Virus record (IMG/VR): IMGVR_UViG_3300043395_003109
Coordinates: 1-61,155 of that record
DNA length: 61,155 bases
From: a virus
Direction: 5' to 3' (one strand)
The notes under the pieces were generated by a model that saw only the letters and a program-made list of their open reading frames with translations, was not told the DNA's origin and did no database searches. The translations under genes and the position numbers were made by a program. Positions 36,401 to 47,039 of the stretch are shown piece by piece; position 1 is the first letter of the stretch; every line of letters begins with the position of its first letter.

Positions 36401-39400
36401 CATTTCAGACTATCTCAACTTGGAATTGGTACTATAGGAGTTACAACTTCTTTTTACTATGACACCAAACAATACATTAATTTAACTTCTGTTGGTAGTG
36501 GAACACATAAGTTTAATTATCCAGAAATTCAAGTAACTGTTACTGGAAGAATTGGAGTCTCTACACTTTCTGGTCAAAACTTTGATGCAGTTCTTCAACC
36601 TGTTTTTAGTGGAGAAATTCAATCTGTATTTGTTCAGTCTGAAGGTGAGAAATATGGATCGGAAGAAATTATAAACTATAATCGGCAACCACTATTTGAA
36701 TTAAATTCCGGCTCAGGAATTCAACTAACTCCTATCATATCAAATGGGCAAATCGTTGATGTTTTAATCAATAGTCCTGGAAGTGGATATAATTCTCCAC
36801 CAACTCTTCAAATTAATGGAACTGGTGTAGGTGCAATATTGACTCCTATATTATCAAATGGATCTTTAGTTGAAGTAAAAGTAATTTATGGTGGAATTGG
36901 ATACCAATCTTTAAATACTTCGATAGATGCAATACCTGCAGGAAGTGGTGCTAAACTAGAAGCTCAAATAAAATCATGGAAAATAAATTTAGTTGAAAGG
37001 TTAATACAAAATTCTCAAATAGCAGAGGACGATGGAATATTATCATCGGGATTAAATGCTGATTATGGTTTAGAATATTCTCATGCATATGCTCCTAGAC
37101 AATTAAGATCTTCTGTTCAAGCAACAAGGTTTAGAGATGGAAAAAATGTATATGTACCAGATTTACAACTTTTAGATAACAAGGAAATTAATTCGTCTGC
37201 ACACTCTCCGATAATTGGGTGGGCATATGATGGAAATCCAATTTATGGTCCTTATGGATATACATCAAAAACTGGAGGTGCAGTAAAATGCCTGGTTTCT
37301 AGTTATCAACTATCATTAAAAGCAAATAGACCAAAAACTTCGATTTATCCTCAAGGATTTTTTGTAGAAGACTACACTTATTTTGAAAATGGTGATCTTG
37401 ATGCGAACAATGGCAGATTTGGAGTTACTCCAGAGTATCCAAATGGAGTTTATGCATACTTTACAACCATCAATCCAGGTTCAATTGAATCATCTGGTCT
37501 ATTCTCAAATTACAAAAAACCAGTCTTTCCCTATGTTATAGGACCTTCATATAAGTCTAGACCAATTGATTTTAATTTTGAAAGCGTTTCCAATCAAGAT
37601 AATATTGATATAAACCAAACTGGATGGAGAAGAAATATTAGTCCTTACAATATTTCACTATATGATTATATTTTAAATCCAAATTCAATCAAATCTCAAA
37701 ATTCAATTGTTAAAAGTATTTCTGCAGGATCTGTAGATTCTATAGGAATAGAGACCGGAGGACAAAACTATAAAGTTGGAGATAAAGTTTCCTTCAACGG
37801 ATCTTCTATACAGAGTGCTAAAGCAAAAGTCTCATTAATAAAAGGAAAACTAGTTAATCAAATTAGTGTTGCAACTTCTTCCTTTGATGATGTTCAATTC
37901 TACCCTTTTAATAGAGAATTTATTGGATTTACCTCAGTTCCACACAATTACTTAAATAATGATTTGGTAACATTTACGGGTAAATATGACTATAAGAGAT
38001 CTGGTAATATAACTGTTAATACAAATAACCTTTCTCTTACTGCAGGCGTTGGATCTGCACAATATACTGGTCTTGTTACTTACTTTAGTGTCGCAGGGAA
38101 CTTAAATTATCCCAATATCAAAGAAAATGATACATATCAAATTGGAAATGAAGATGTTAAAGTTTTAAATATTGATCTTCAATCAGCAAGAATCAGAGTT
38201 CTTCGTAATCAAAATGGAACTTCAGGAATAACTTCTTATTCTGCAGGAATTGCACTCACAGAAAAAACCAGAAAATTTAAATTGAATTTTGGAATTTCAA
38301 CCTCATATAATTTTGATATTGATAAAGAATTTTATTTTGATCCAAAAGAATCTGTTGGACTGGGAACAACTTCGGGTGTTGGAATAGTAAGTACAATTTA
38401 TTTTTCAAATCCAGGTGTGGGAGTTACTCAACTTACAATTCTTCCACAGTCCATTTATATTAAAGATCATAATTTAAACACAGGAGACTCTTTAGTTTAT
38501 TCTTCAAATGGAGGAACTAGAATATCAGTCTCTACTGATGGTTCTTCTTCTTTTGTACTTGAAGAAAAATCAATTGTTTATGTTGCGAAAATTTCCAATG
38601 ACCTTATTGGTATTTCTACAATTAAAGTCGGAGTAGGATCAACAGGTTCTTTTGTTGCTGTAGGGGTTGGATCAACACTTCAAAGTGGTATTTTATATTT
38701 TGCCTCCGTTGGTACAGGAAATACTCATAGTTTTAAAACAAATTATTCAAATACTTTATCTGGACAAATTAATAAAAACGTAGTAACTGTTTCTACTGCA
38801 GAAACTCATGGACTGTCTTTACTCGATAATGTAACAATTAATGTAAGACCAGGAATTTCTACTACATTTGCAATTAACTACAATGATTATAATAGAAGAC
38901 TAGTAGTAAATCCAAGAATTTTCTCTACAATCGATACAACAAATAGTATCATTACAATTAACAATCACAGATATTATACTGGCCAAAAAGTCATCTATAC
39001 TGCAACAACTCCTGCATCAGGACTGGTTAATCAGGGAATTTATTATGTTGTAGTAATTGATTCAAATAAAATTAAATTATCCAATTCTTATTATCAAGCG
39101 ACAAAATCTGTTCCAGAAGTTATTAATATCTTAACTTCTCAACCAGGAACTATTTCTCCAATAAATCCACCAATAAGTTTGATAAAAAATCAAACTATAG
39201 TTTTTGATCTCTCTGACACATCTCTATCATTTATTGGTGCTGGTATTACTTACTCTGCATTTGATTTTAGACTCTATAAGGATCAACAATTTAAAGAAGA
39301 GTTTAATACTACAGAATCATCAACTATTTTTGAACTAACTAAAAACGGAAATATTGGGATAGATTCAACTGCAAAGGTTACATTATCATTAAATGATGGT

Positions 39401-42400
39401 GTTCCAACCAACTTATATTATAAATTGGTTCCTATTAATTTAGATCTAAATTCTCAAATTAAAAAAGAAATTATAATTGATAGTGATATTTCAGGGTACA
39501 ATCAACTTACTTTATTAGAAAGTGGATATAATGGAAACAAAACTGTTGTAGGTGTTTCCTCTACTTCATTTAAATACAATATTTTAGAGACTCCAGAATC
39601 TAGTTTATATTTCGATGGAATAGAGTATTTTACAAATTCAAATTCAGTAACTGGTTCAATTCATCAAATTAACTTAGTAAATGGAGGAAGAGGTTATAGT
39701 TCTTTACCAGGAATTACTTCTGTTATATCGGAATCTGGAACTGGAGCAATTTTAAATCCCAATAGTAATTCTATTGGAAAAATTACTTCTACTGAAATCC
39801 AGGATATTGGATTTGAATACCCTTCAGATTACAGCATAAGACCAACATCAAAACTTCCAGAAATATTAATTCTTGATTCCTTATCAACTTTTGATTATAT
39901 TGGAATTAGTTCTTTTGGTAGAAATTATAATACTACACCAAATCTAGTAGTCATTGATGGGTTGACAAACAAAGTTATTAATGATGTTATTTTAACTTAT
40001 CGCAGAGGGGACTCTCAGGTAACTATCTTAAAAAATAGCACTGAAATTAGCAAAGCAACTCCAAAAATAATTCCAGTAAATAATTCAAATGGTGTTAAGA
40101 TTAAAAATATAACTTTTAATAATTCTACGAAAGATGTTACAGTAACTTTAGGTGCTAGTTTCAGTAATGCTCAAGACTTTCCATTTTTTGTAGGCGAACA
40201 AGTTTTAATTGAAGGTGTTACTGTTGGAATAGCAACAACAGGGAAAGGATACAATTCAGCAAATTATGACTATGCACTGTTTACTATTAAATCTGTAGAT
40301 CCAAACATTGGTGGGGTGAATGGAATTGTTACTTATAGTCTATCAAATTATATTTTAGATGGTGAAATTCCAGGTAACTTTAATAGTTTCTACTCCTCTG
40401 GAAAGATTGTTCCCAAATCACACTTCCCAGTATTTAATCCAGTCCTTAAGAAAAATAATTTTTATGAAGGAGAAGTTGTTTATTCATCTTCTGCTTCAGG
40501 AAATGTAGAATCTTGGGATCCCAATAATCAATATTTAAAGGTTAGTACTGTTGGTGATTTTAATACAAACGAAATTTTAAGAGGTGAAGCATCAGGTTCA
40601 GCAGCTCTAATTAAGAGTGTAATAACACTGGACTCTAGTTATACGGTAAGTTCATATTCTAAACTGAGAAAAGGGTGGAATACTGAAACTGGATTTTTGA
40701 ACAACAATTTCCAAAGAGTACATGATAGTGATTACTATCAATATTTCTCATATGCTCTTAAGTCTCAAAAAGATTTAGATACTTGGAATAATCCGGTAAG
40801 TAATTTAAATCATACAGCAGGATTTAAAAAATTTGGAGATTTAGTAATTGAATCAAATTCACTGTCTTCTGGAATTACAACAGAGCAAAATCTAGGTGAT
40901 TTCTCAGGAACAGCAGATTTATCAAGATTTATTGATCTTAATTGCGTGCCAGATTTTGATCTTGCAAGAGAAAATAATTTACTTATTGATGGAGTCGTTT
41001 CCTCTGATGAAATAATCTTTAATTCTAGAACTATACAGGATTACATAGAATCCATTGGCAATAGAGTTTTGATGATTGATGATATTTCATCTCAATTCAA
41101 TAGTAATCCAAGATCAACCACTTTTAGTGTTGTTGATTCCTTTATCCTTAACGATTTTAGATCTCAAAAATATTTTATTTTAGTAAAAGACCGGAAATTA
41201 ACTACCGAAGTTCAAGCCTCTCTTGTATCATTAGTTCATGATGGTAGCACTGGATTTTTGAATCAATATGGAATGTATTCCTCAAATGATTTGGGATTCT
41301 TTGATTTTAATATTACTGGAAGCGAAGGAAATCTAGTATTTTATCCAAATAAATTTAAGTTTGATGATTATTATACTGCAAATCTATCATTCTCATTAAA
41401 TGATGTGGTTAGTGGAGTTGGAACAACTGATTTGGGAGATTCTGTTCGTATTAGAACAACCACTTCTACTATATCAACTGGAACTAGCACCTCAACAACA
41501 ATCGTTGGTATTGCATCTACCTATAGATCATCAAAAGTTTTAGTTCAAATTGGTGCAACAGATTCTTCTTACTATGAATATGATGAAATTACATACATTC
41601 ATAATGGATCTGAAGTTTTCTTCATAGATTATGGCCAGATAACTACCGATAATTTACTTTCAAAATCAACCTCTGGAATAGGAACGTATAATGCATATAT
41701 TTCTGGTAATAATGTAGTAATTGATTTGATACCAAGTAGTTCCACAACAGTTGATTATGTAGTTAATACTTTTAACGTTTCCCTCGCAAACACAAGTTTA
41801 AGTGGAGTTGGAACACAAACAATTGGAGGTGCTAATCTAAACTCATCTTCCGTATCGATTGCGTCCAGCACTTCTCCAATTGCAAACATAATTTCAAGTT
41901 ATTCTAATACAACTAATGATTGCTCATACTCAATTATTAGTATTGAAGATAAAACAAATTCTCAATATCAAATTTCTGAATTTTTAACAATTACGGACTT
42001 AGTTAACAATAATTGTTACATATTAGAATTTGGAACCTTAAATTCTGGTAATTCTCTTGGAATAACAACCGCCGGTATTTTGGGTTCAACTACAAAAACT
42101 TATTTTACACCAATATCAAATATTGATGTTGATGTTAAAGTATTCCAAGTTGCACTATACTTATCAAATGAATCAAGTCAAATATTATTGACTAACGGAG
42201 GTATTCATTATGATTATGGAACTTATGTGGGAACTGATAATGATATTAAAAAGAATTTTAATTTAACTCATAAAAATGATCCCATCTTCCAAAAATATTT
42301 TGATGGAAGTAGTTCTTCTATTGTAAGAACAAATACTGATGTCATTAGAATTCCAAATCATTTCTTTGTTACTGGGGAAGAAGTTCAATATTCTTATTCA

Positions 42401-45400
42401 GGAACAGGATCGGGTTCTATTGGAATTGCAACAACTTCTATAGCAGGAATTGGAACGACCGATAAACTACCATCGACACTATATATCGTCAAAATTAATG
42501 ATCTAGATGTTCAAGTAGCATCTTCAGCATCTAATGCTCTAAAATCTATTCCCAATGTTTTGGATATAACCTCAGTTGGAATAGGAACTTCCCATATTTT
42601 CACATCAAAAAAACAAAATAACAAATCAATCATTAGTATTGATAATTTAATACAATCACCTGTAACATCAACTGCGGTTACAACCACTCTCTCAAGTAAC
42701 CTTGGACTTTTTAATTCGCAAATATCAGTTTCTGGTATTACATCAATATTTGGAGGGGATTTAATTAAGATTGATGATGAAATTATGAGAGTTACTTCAG
42801 TTGGTGTTGGAAGTACAAACTCAATTTCTGTTTTAAGACCTTGGTTAGGGACTGGATTATCAACACATACTTCTTCTGCTCTTGTTACAAAAGTTTTAGG
42901 CAATTACAATATAATTGAAAATACAATTTATTTTGATGAAGCGCCATATGGAAAAGTTCCCATTTTAAATCCATCAAATAGAGGAGATGAGATTGATTTT
43001 GTGGGAATTGCCACTGGATCAACATTTACGGGAAGAGTATTCTTAAGGTCGGGAGAAGAAGATACATCTATAGAACCTTACACCAAAAATTATATATTTG
43101 ATGACATTTCAAATCAATTTAATGGTATCGATAAAACTTTTGTTTTAAAATCTAGTGGATCAAATGTTACTGGAATATCAACTGATAATGCTATTGTTTT
43201 AATTAATAGTATATTCCAAGGACCAAATTCACCAAGCATTACTGATAATTATGATTTAGTAGAAAATGCAGGAATTACTACGATCACTTTTATTGGAAAT
43301 TCCGCTTCGTCCACTTATGATATAAACACTGCAGGTGTTCCTAGAGGTGGAATTATTCTATCAATAGGTTCTAGTCAAGGGTTTGGATATCAACCACTTG
43401 TAGCGGCAGGTGGAACTGCCATTGTATCCTCTGCGGGAACCATCCAATCAATTAGTATTGGAAACAGTGGTTCTGGTTATAGGGTTGGAATTCAAACTTT
43501 TGTACGTGTTGGAGTTAAAACTGAAAGTACTGGAATTCCGAACATTGAATTCATTGGAACTGCATCGGTTAATAATGGTCGCATAGTTAGTGTTGCTATT
43601 ACAAATCCTGGCATTGGATATACTTCATCAAATCCTCCTATTGTTGTTTTTGATTCTCCATTATCATATTCCAATTTACCTTTAGTTTATAGTTCCCAAT
43701 CATCTGGTATTGGAACTGGTGCTATGGTAGATATCGTTGTTGGACAAGGATCTAGTGTGATTTCATTTGAATTGAAAAACTTAGGTTATGGTTATAAACA
43801 AAACGATATCTTAACAGTTTCTATTGGAGGAACTGCTGGAATTCCTACAGATACTTCCTTAAGTTTTTCAGAATTTGAAATCTCTGTTGATAAAATTCAG
43901 TCTGATAACTTTGCTGCTTGGTCAGTCGGAAGACTTCAAGTAATAGATCCATTAGATAATTTATTTGATGGGAACAGAAAAACTTTCCCAATTCTTATAG
44001 ATGGAAATCAGACGACAATTAGGTCTAAGAAAGGATCAAACATTGATGTTCAAGCAACCCTATTAGTCTTTATCAATGAAGTTCTTCAAATCCCAGGAAA
44101 AGGATATACCTTCAGTGGAGGAAGTATTATAAGATTTACAGAAGCTCCAAAAGAAGGTGATACTTCAAAACTTTTATTCTATAGAGGAACTGGAGATTTA
44201 GATACACAAACTGTAGATATATTAGAGACAATTAAAGTTGGTGATAGTGTAACACTAAAAGATGATACGCCTCTTCTAACACAGGAAGGAAGAGTTGTAA
44301 CTGAAATTACTTCTTCCGATGTGATTAATACCAATCTTTATCCTGGTCCAGGAGTAACTGAAAATGAAACATTACTTAGACCATTAACATGGTGCAGACA
44401 AACCGAAGATATAATTGTAAATGGATCTTATGTGGGTAAAGACAGAACCATTTATGAACCTTATGTCCAACCAAGCACAAACATCATTCAAAATGTGAGC
44501 ACCGCATCTACAGAAATTTTTGTAGAGAGTGTTAAATCATTCTTTGATAGTGAAAGAGAATACGTTCATGATGGGACAACGGAAAAACCACAAAATAAAA
44601 TTCTGATTATATCTCAAGATACCATAACATCTGCTGCCGCTACTACTGTAGTTTCTTCTTCAGGAACTGTTTCTTCGATTGTTATTTCTGATGGCGGAGT
44701 TGGATATTCAACCACACCTACGATAACAATCGCAGCTCCAATTGGTTTTGGAACTACTGCTGCACAAAATACAGCAAAGGCATCTGCAACTATATCTGGG
44801 GGAGTTGTAACAGGAATTGCAGTAACAGTTGCTGGACTTGGTTATTCATCATCAGAACCACCTTCTATTTTAATTGAATCACCTGTATTTAAATATGAAA
44901 TTATAGATAGAATTTCTTATGAGGGTGACTTTGGAGTAATTACTGGAATTAAGACTACCACTGTTGGAGTTGCATCAACTGGAATTGTATTTGATTTCTT
45001 TATTCCCAATAATTCCCCCCTAAGGGATGGGAGTAGTGTAAAGGTTGGTGTCGCAACGACTGGAATTAGTGGAATTCAGACAGGTTACTATTTTGTAGTG
45101 TCCAAATCAAACGTCGGAAAAGGACTCACATCACTCAATTTATCTGGTGGCGCTGTGGGCGTAGGAACAACATTCATAGACAATATCTATCAAGTCGCTG
45201 CAGTATCAATCGCACAAACTGCAGTGCCAGGTGTTGGTATTACTAATGTTGCTAAAGTTACAGTAAGTGTCTCTGGATATAATGGTTTAACGGGTCTTGG
45301 ATTCAGTGGTTTCTATGGTGAATATAGTTGGGGAAGAATCTTAACACCAGTTCGTTCTACATCAGAACAGTTTACAACATATGCAAATACAGGCGGAATT

Positions 45401-45463
45401 TCAACTTCACCAATAGTCCAAAGATATAATAGATTGAAGTACATTGGTTATTCAACCTCATAA
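33497..45463 (+). CDS. Giant virion structural protein with YHYH-type domain, 3988 aa
   Basis: One uninterrupted frame of 11.9 kb. The N-terminus (LPQFVLEEFPLVSEFLSQYY) is typical of the large cyanophage structural protein next to gp6. It carries three recurrent units: 'E-I-I-T-Y-T-S ... R-G' modules (for example residues about 95-125 and 3095-3130); repeats of type PGSGYNSPPTLQINGTGVG (several copies, near 720, 1100, 3300, 3730); and 'H-x-F-x-(T/S)-G' turns. At about residues 1170-1330 lies the YHYH-like segment HSPIIGWAYDGNPIYGPYGY. A baseplate-attached fibre or adhesin scaffold is the most likely role. YHYH domains occur in bacterial surface proteins. No chaperone-release peptidase motif was recognised. 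Confidence 0.85.
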   Translation: MTETRIKISSIVENQLPQFVLEEFPLVSEFLSQYYISLESQGNVSDILQNIDQYIKVDQLTNLVESTVLTSDVTFFDSTINVSSTAGFPNSYGLLLIDSEIITYTSKTPTTFEGCIRGFSGVTSYKIKDELTFTETESQEHIASATVTNLSILFLKEFLIKVKKQVTPGFEERELYSELNENLFIKQSIDFYSSKGTDNSFKILFGALYGQEVEVIKPRDYLIQPSDAQYRITSDLVVEEIEGNLENLVNTTIYQKNSDDEIIAQGTVSKVEKIRRGSKNYYTLSLDSAYNNDIGANGTVYGNFVIHPKTKTILTTLSGSNTLDVDSTVGFPKTNGNITIDLENGTSLNITYTSKTLNQFFGCEGINQDIPESTEIKINEFAYGNFSTNTIKFRILGVLSDVNVPGNTIFYSKDDTIKIKTLGIDLKDYKANNWFFNIPVKYEVKSIELLDNSDKSYRVNLYDDHFFKIGNSVSLLSSSGIEYTGFVVSFINEKSFSIQLGSKSDLLDTNLLYFARKNVTKVFSENYPSVNQYTSNVQNIYYENSKSLYVSSPSLPTYLNQTLKINDRSTSFSGSFSGTTLEIGKHGFYTGDSIVYKPTSTNTLGISTGVYFIKKISDTQVKIARSRNNIFTENFVSVGGTVTNARFELTDFTYRDLSTQLLESQKLIRKIATPENDGNTYETHPGLTGIFVNGVEVLNYKSKDNVYYGPIEKIIPIAPGSGYDIINPPVVTITDPVGTGAVANCSVVGGLKRIDIVDPGFDYLEDPKINITGGNGSGAVAVAKLISFDHSISFNSQGSAGLVKLNPTNTIGFSSHHKFRDAEEVVYVTDGQSSIVGGISTISGLSTNSTYYVSVQDAFNIKLHKSFEDAVAGINTFQITSYGIGNHSFKSKNKKKKIGSIIVENSGVNYQNKLTATSISGINTALNVVTITDHGYQSGEIIVYNATETPVGGLSSNTSYYVTKVDDNHFRLSQLGIGTIGVTTSFYYDTKQYINLTSVGSGTHKFNYPEIQVTVTGRIGVSTLSGQNFDAVLQPVFSGEIQSVFVQSEGEKYGSEEIINYNRQPLFELNSGSGIQLTPIISNGQIVDVLINSPGSGYNSPPTLQINGTGVGAILTPILSNGSLVEVKVIYGGIGYQSLNTSIDAIPAGSGAKLEAQIKSWKINLVERLIQNSQIAEDDGILSSGLNADYGLEYSHAYAPRQLRSSVQATRFRDGKNVYVPDLQLLDNKEINSSAHSPIIGWAYDGNPIYGPYGYTSKTGGAVKCLVSSYQLSLKANRPKTSIYPQGFFVEDYTYFENGDLDANNGRFGVTPEYPNGVYAYFTTINPGSIESSGLFSNYKKPVFPYVIGPSYKSRPIDFNFESVSNQDNIDINQTGWRRNISPYNISLYDYILNPNSIKSQNSIVKSISAGSVDSIGIETGGQNYKVGDKVSFNGSSIQSAKAKVSLIKGKLVNQISVATSSFDDVQFYPFNREFIGFTSVPHNYLNNDLVTFTGKYDYKRSGNITVNTNNLSLTAGVGSAQYTGLVTYFSVAGNLNYPNIKENDTYQIGNEDVKVLNIDLQSARIRVLRNQNGTSGITSYSAGIALTEKTRKFKLNFGISTSYNFDIDKEFYFDPKESVGLGTTSGVGIVSTIYFSNPGVGVTQLTILPQSIYIKDHNLNTGDSLVYSSNGGTRISVSTDGSSSFVLEEKSIVYVAKISNDLIGISTIKVGVGSTGSFVAVGVGSTLQSGILYFASVGTGNTHSFKTNYSNTLSGQINKNVVTVSTAETHGLSLLDNVTINVRPGISTTFAINYNDYNRRLVVNPRIFSTIDTTNSIITINNHRYYTGQKVIYTATTPASGLVNQGIYYVVVIDSNKIKLSNSYYQATKSVPEVINILTSQPGTISPINPPISLIKNQTIVFDLSDTSLSFIGAGITYSAFDFRLYKDQQFKEEFNTTESSTIFELTKNGNIGIDSTAKVTLSLNDGVPTNLYYKLVPINLDLNSQIKKEIIIDSDISGYNQLTLLESGYNGNKTVVGVSSTSFKYNILETPESSLYFDGIEYFTNSNSVTGSIHQINLVNGGRGYSSLPGITSVISESGTGAILNPNSNSIGKITSTEIQDIGFEYPSDYSIRPTSKLPEILILDSLSTFDYIGISSFGRNYNTTPNLVVIDGLTNKVINDVILTYRRGDSQVTILKNSTEISKATPKIIPVNNSNGVKIKNITFNNSTKDVTVTLGASFSNAQDFPFFVGEQVLIEGVTVGIATTGKGYNSANYDYALFTIKSVDPNIGGVNGIVTYSLSNYILDGEIPGNFNSFYSSGKIVPKSHFPVFNPVLKKNNFYEGEVVYSSSASGNVESWDPNNQYLKVSTVGDFNTNEILRGEASGSAALIKSVITLDSSYTVSSYSKLRKGWNTETGFLNNNFQRVHDSDYYQYFSYALKSQKDLDTWNNPVSNLNHTAGFKKFGDLVIESNSLSSGITTEQNLGDFSGTADLSRFIDLNCVPDFDLARENNLLIDGVVSSDEIIFNSRTIQDYIESIGNRVLMIDDISSQFNSNPRSTTFSVVDSFILNDFRSQKYFILVKDRKLTTEVQASLVSLVHDGSTGFLNQYGMYSSNDLGFFDFNITGSEGNLVFYPNKFKFDDYYTANLSFSLNDVVSGVGTTDLGDSVRIRTTTSTISTGTSTSTTIVGIASTYRSSKVLVQIGATDSSYYEYDEITYIHNGSEVFFIDYGQITTDNLLSKSTSGIGTYNAYISGNNVVIDLIPSSSTTVDYVVNTFNVSLANTSLSGVGTQTIGGANLNSSSVSIASSTSPIANIISSYSNTTNDCSYSIISIEDKTNSQYQISEFLTITDLVNNNCYILEFGTLNSGNSLGITTAGILGSTTKTYFTPISNIDVDVKVFQVALYLSNESSQILLTNGGIHYDYGTYVGTDNDIKKNFNLTHKNDPIFQKYFDGSSSSIVRTNTDVIRIPNHFFVTGEEVQYSYSGTGSGSIGIATTSIAGIGTTDKLPSTLYIVKINDLDVQVASSASNALKSIPNVLDITSVGIGTSHIFTSKKQNNKSIISIDNLIQSPVTSTAVTTTLSSNLGLFNSQISVSGITSIFGGDLIKIDDEIMRVTSVGVGSTNSISVLRPWLGTGLSTHTSSALVTKVLGNYNIIENTIYFDEAPYGKVPILNPSNRGDEIDFVGIATGSTFTGRVFLRSGEEDTSIEPYTKNYIFDDISNQFNGIDKTFVLKSSGSNVTGISTDNAIVLINSIFQGPNSPSITDNYDLVENAGITTITFIGNSASSTYDINTAGVPRGGIILSIGSSQGFGYQPLVAAGGTAIVSSAGTIQSISIGNSGSGYRVGIQTFVRVGVKTESTGIPNIEFIGTASVNNGRIVSVAITNPGIGYTSSNPPIVVFDSPLSYSNLPLVYSSQSSGIGTGAMVDIVVGQGSSVISFELKNLGYGYKQNDILTVSIGGTAGIPTDTSLSFSEFEISVDKIQSDNFAAWSVGRLQVIDPLDNLFDGNRKTFPILIDGNQTTIRSKKGSNIDVQATLLVFINEVLQIPGKGYTFSGGSIIRFTEAPKEGDTSKLLFYRGTGDLDTQTVDILETIKVGDSVTLKDDTPLLTQEGRVVTEITSSDVINTNLYPGPGVTENETLLRPLTWCRQTEDIIVNGSYVGKDRTIYEPYVQPSTNIIQNVSTASTEIFVESVKSFFDSEREYVHDGTTEKPQNKILIISQDTITSAAATTVVSSSGTVSSIVISDGGVGYSTTPTITIAAPIGFGTTAAQNTAKASATISGGVVTGIAVTVAGLGYSSSEPPSILIESPVFKYEIIDRISYEGDFGVITGIKTTTVGVASTGIVFDFFIPNNSPLRDGSSVKVGVATTGISGIQTGYYFVVSKSNVGKGLTSLNLSGGAVGVGTTFIDNIYQVAAVSIAQTAVPGVGITNVAKVTVSVSGYNGLTGLGFSGFYGEYSWGRILTPVRSTSEQFTTYANTGGISTSPIVQRYNRLKYIGYSTS

Positions 45464-45466
45464 ATA
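45460..45466 (+). promoter_or_regulatory. Late promoter ATAAATA before gp8
   Basis: Overlaps the stop of the giant gene. Followed by GATAAAAAACGGTAAA and the ATG at 45483, the same leader type as at 16605 and 19775. Confidence 0.65.
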
Positions 45467-45482
45467 GATAAAAAACGGTAAA

Positions 45483-47033
45483 ATGTCTGCAATTATAACT
45501 GACCAATTAAGAATTTTGAATGCGAAGAATTTTGTTTCAGCAGCAACTTCTTCTTCTAATTCTTATTATGCTTTTGTTGGTTTAACTAATGCAACGGATT
45601 ACTCTTCTGGTTGGGAAAGCAATCCACCATCCCCCAAAGATAGTTTTGATCAAGAGAATGATTATTGGGATACAATGGTTGCACTAAAAAAAATTAAAGC
45701 ATCCGATGTAAATCAGGTAATTAGAAAAACAACTTGGTCTTCTGGAACTACTTATGACATGTATCGTCACGATATTAGTAGATCCAATACATCAAAGCCA
45801 TCTGGAGCAACTAGTTTATATTCTGCAGATTATTATATTGTCAATAGTGATTATAAAGTTTATATTTGCCTTCAAAATGGCACTGATCCCGAAAACCCAA
45901 ATGGAAGACCATCTCTCGATGAGCCAACTTTCACCGACTTAGAACCAAAATCTGCAGGAGACAGTGGTGATGGATACATTTGGAAATATCTGTATACAAT
46001 TAAACCAAGTGAAATTATAAAGTTTGATACAGTAAACTTTATATCTGTTCCAAAAAATTGGGAAACGAGCACAGAGAATGCAGCAATTAGAAATAATGCG
46101 GCCGCTTCAAACAATCAACTTAAAATAATCACAATTACAAATCGTGGTGTTGGACTAGGTACAGCAAATAGAACTTATACAAATATTCCAATTAAAGGCG
46201 ATGGAACTGGCGGAAAAGCAACAATTGTAATTAATAATGACTCTAAGGTAGAATCCATTACTGTTTCTTCTGGTGGAGATGGATATACTTATGGAACTAT
46301 AGATTTGGTTGGAGGTAACGTTCCAACTGGAACAACTACACCAACTTTTGATGTAATTATTCCACCAAAAGGAGGACATGGAGCAGATATTTACAGAGAA
46401 TTGGGTGCTTATAATGTTTTAATTTATTCTAGAATTGAAAATGATTTAGAAAATCCGGATTTTATCACTGGCAATAAAATTGCTAGAGTTGGAATTGTAG
46501 AAAATCCACAGGCATATAATTCAACATCACTATTAGATGTGGATAAAGCAAGTGCAGTTTATGCGTTAAGACTTGCAGGAACTGGATATGATACCGCTAC
46601 TTTTACCACAAATTCAAGATTTACTCAAACTATCAGTACAGGCACAACCGCTGTTGGTAGAGTAATTTCTTATGATCAAAATACTGGAGTTTTAAAGTAC
46701 TGGCAGGATAAAAGTCTTGCCGGATTTAACACTGACGGATCTCAAAATGCTTCTCCAACTTATGGTTCCAACTTAAATAGGTTTACAAGTTCCGTTGGCA
46801 CTGGAGGAACAACAATTATAACAGGCACCAGTCTCTATATCGATACATCTTTCACTGGTGTGTCTACCTCGATAAATAATAGGACATATAATCTTGGACA
46901 GTCTTTTATTAGCGGTGTAGCAAATCCAGAGGTTAAAAAATACTCGGGAAACATTGTTTACGTAGATAACAGACCTTCGATCACTAGATCCTCAAATCAA
47001 AAAGAAGATATCAAAGTCATTTTGCAATTCTAA
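45483..47033 (+). CDS. 8: gp8-like baseplate wedge subunit, 516 aa
   Basis: The N-terminal domain (YYAFVGLTNATDYSSGWESN, then DTMVALKKIKASDVNQVI and DYYIVNSDYKVYICLQNG) and WKYLYTIKPSEIIKFDT match cyanophage gp8. Longer than T4 gp8 (334 aa). Residues about 215-310 hold inserted Gly-rich repeats (ITVSSGGDGYTYGTIDLVGG) of the kind found in the giant protein. The C-terminus (VYVDNRPSITRSSNQKEDI) closes like T4 gp8. In T4 it links gp6, gp7 and gp10. Confidence 0.88.
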   Translation: MSAIITDQLRILNAKNFVSAATSSSNSYYAFVGLTNATDYSSGWESNPPSPKDSFDQENDYWDTMVALKKIKASDVNQVIRKTTWSSGTTYDMYRHDISRSNTSKPSGATSLYSADYYIVNSDYKVYICLQNGTDPENPNGRPSLDEPTFTDLEPKSAGDSGDGYIWKYLYTIKPSEIIKFDTVNFISVPKNWETSTENAAIRNNAAASNNQLKIITITNRGVGLGTANRTYTNIPIKGDGTGGKATIVINNDSKVESITVSSGGDGYTYGTIDLVGGNVPTGTTTPTFDVIIPPKGGHGADIYRELGAYNVLIYSRIENDLENPDFITGNKIARVGIVENPQAYNSTSLLDVDKASAVYALRLAGTGYDTATFTTNSRFTQTISTGTTAVGRVISYDQNTGVLKYWQDKSLAGFNTDGSQNASPTYGSNLNRFTSSVGTGGTTIITGTSLYIDTSFTGVSTSINNRTYNLGQSFISGVANPEVKKYSGNIVYVDNRPSITRSSNQKEDIKVILQF

Positions 47034-47039
47034 AGAATT

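Noticed and set aside
42511-42903. Minus-strand frame of 130 codons inside the giant structural gene
   Set aside because: It lies opposite a repeat-rich coding region, shows only reversed low-complexity composition, and has no start context.
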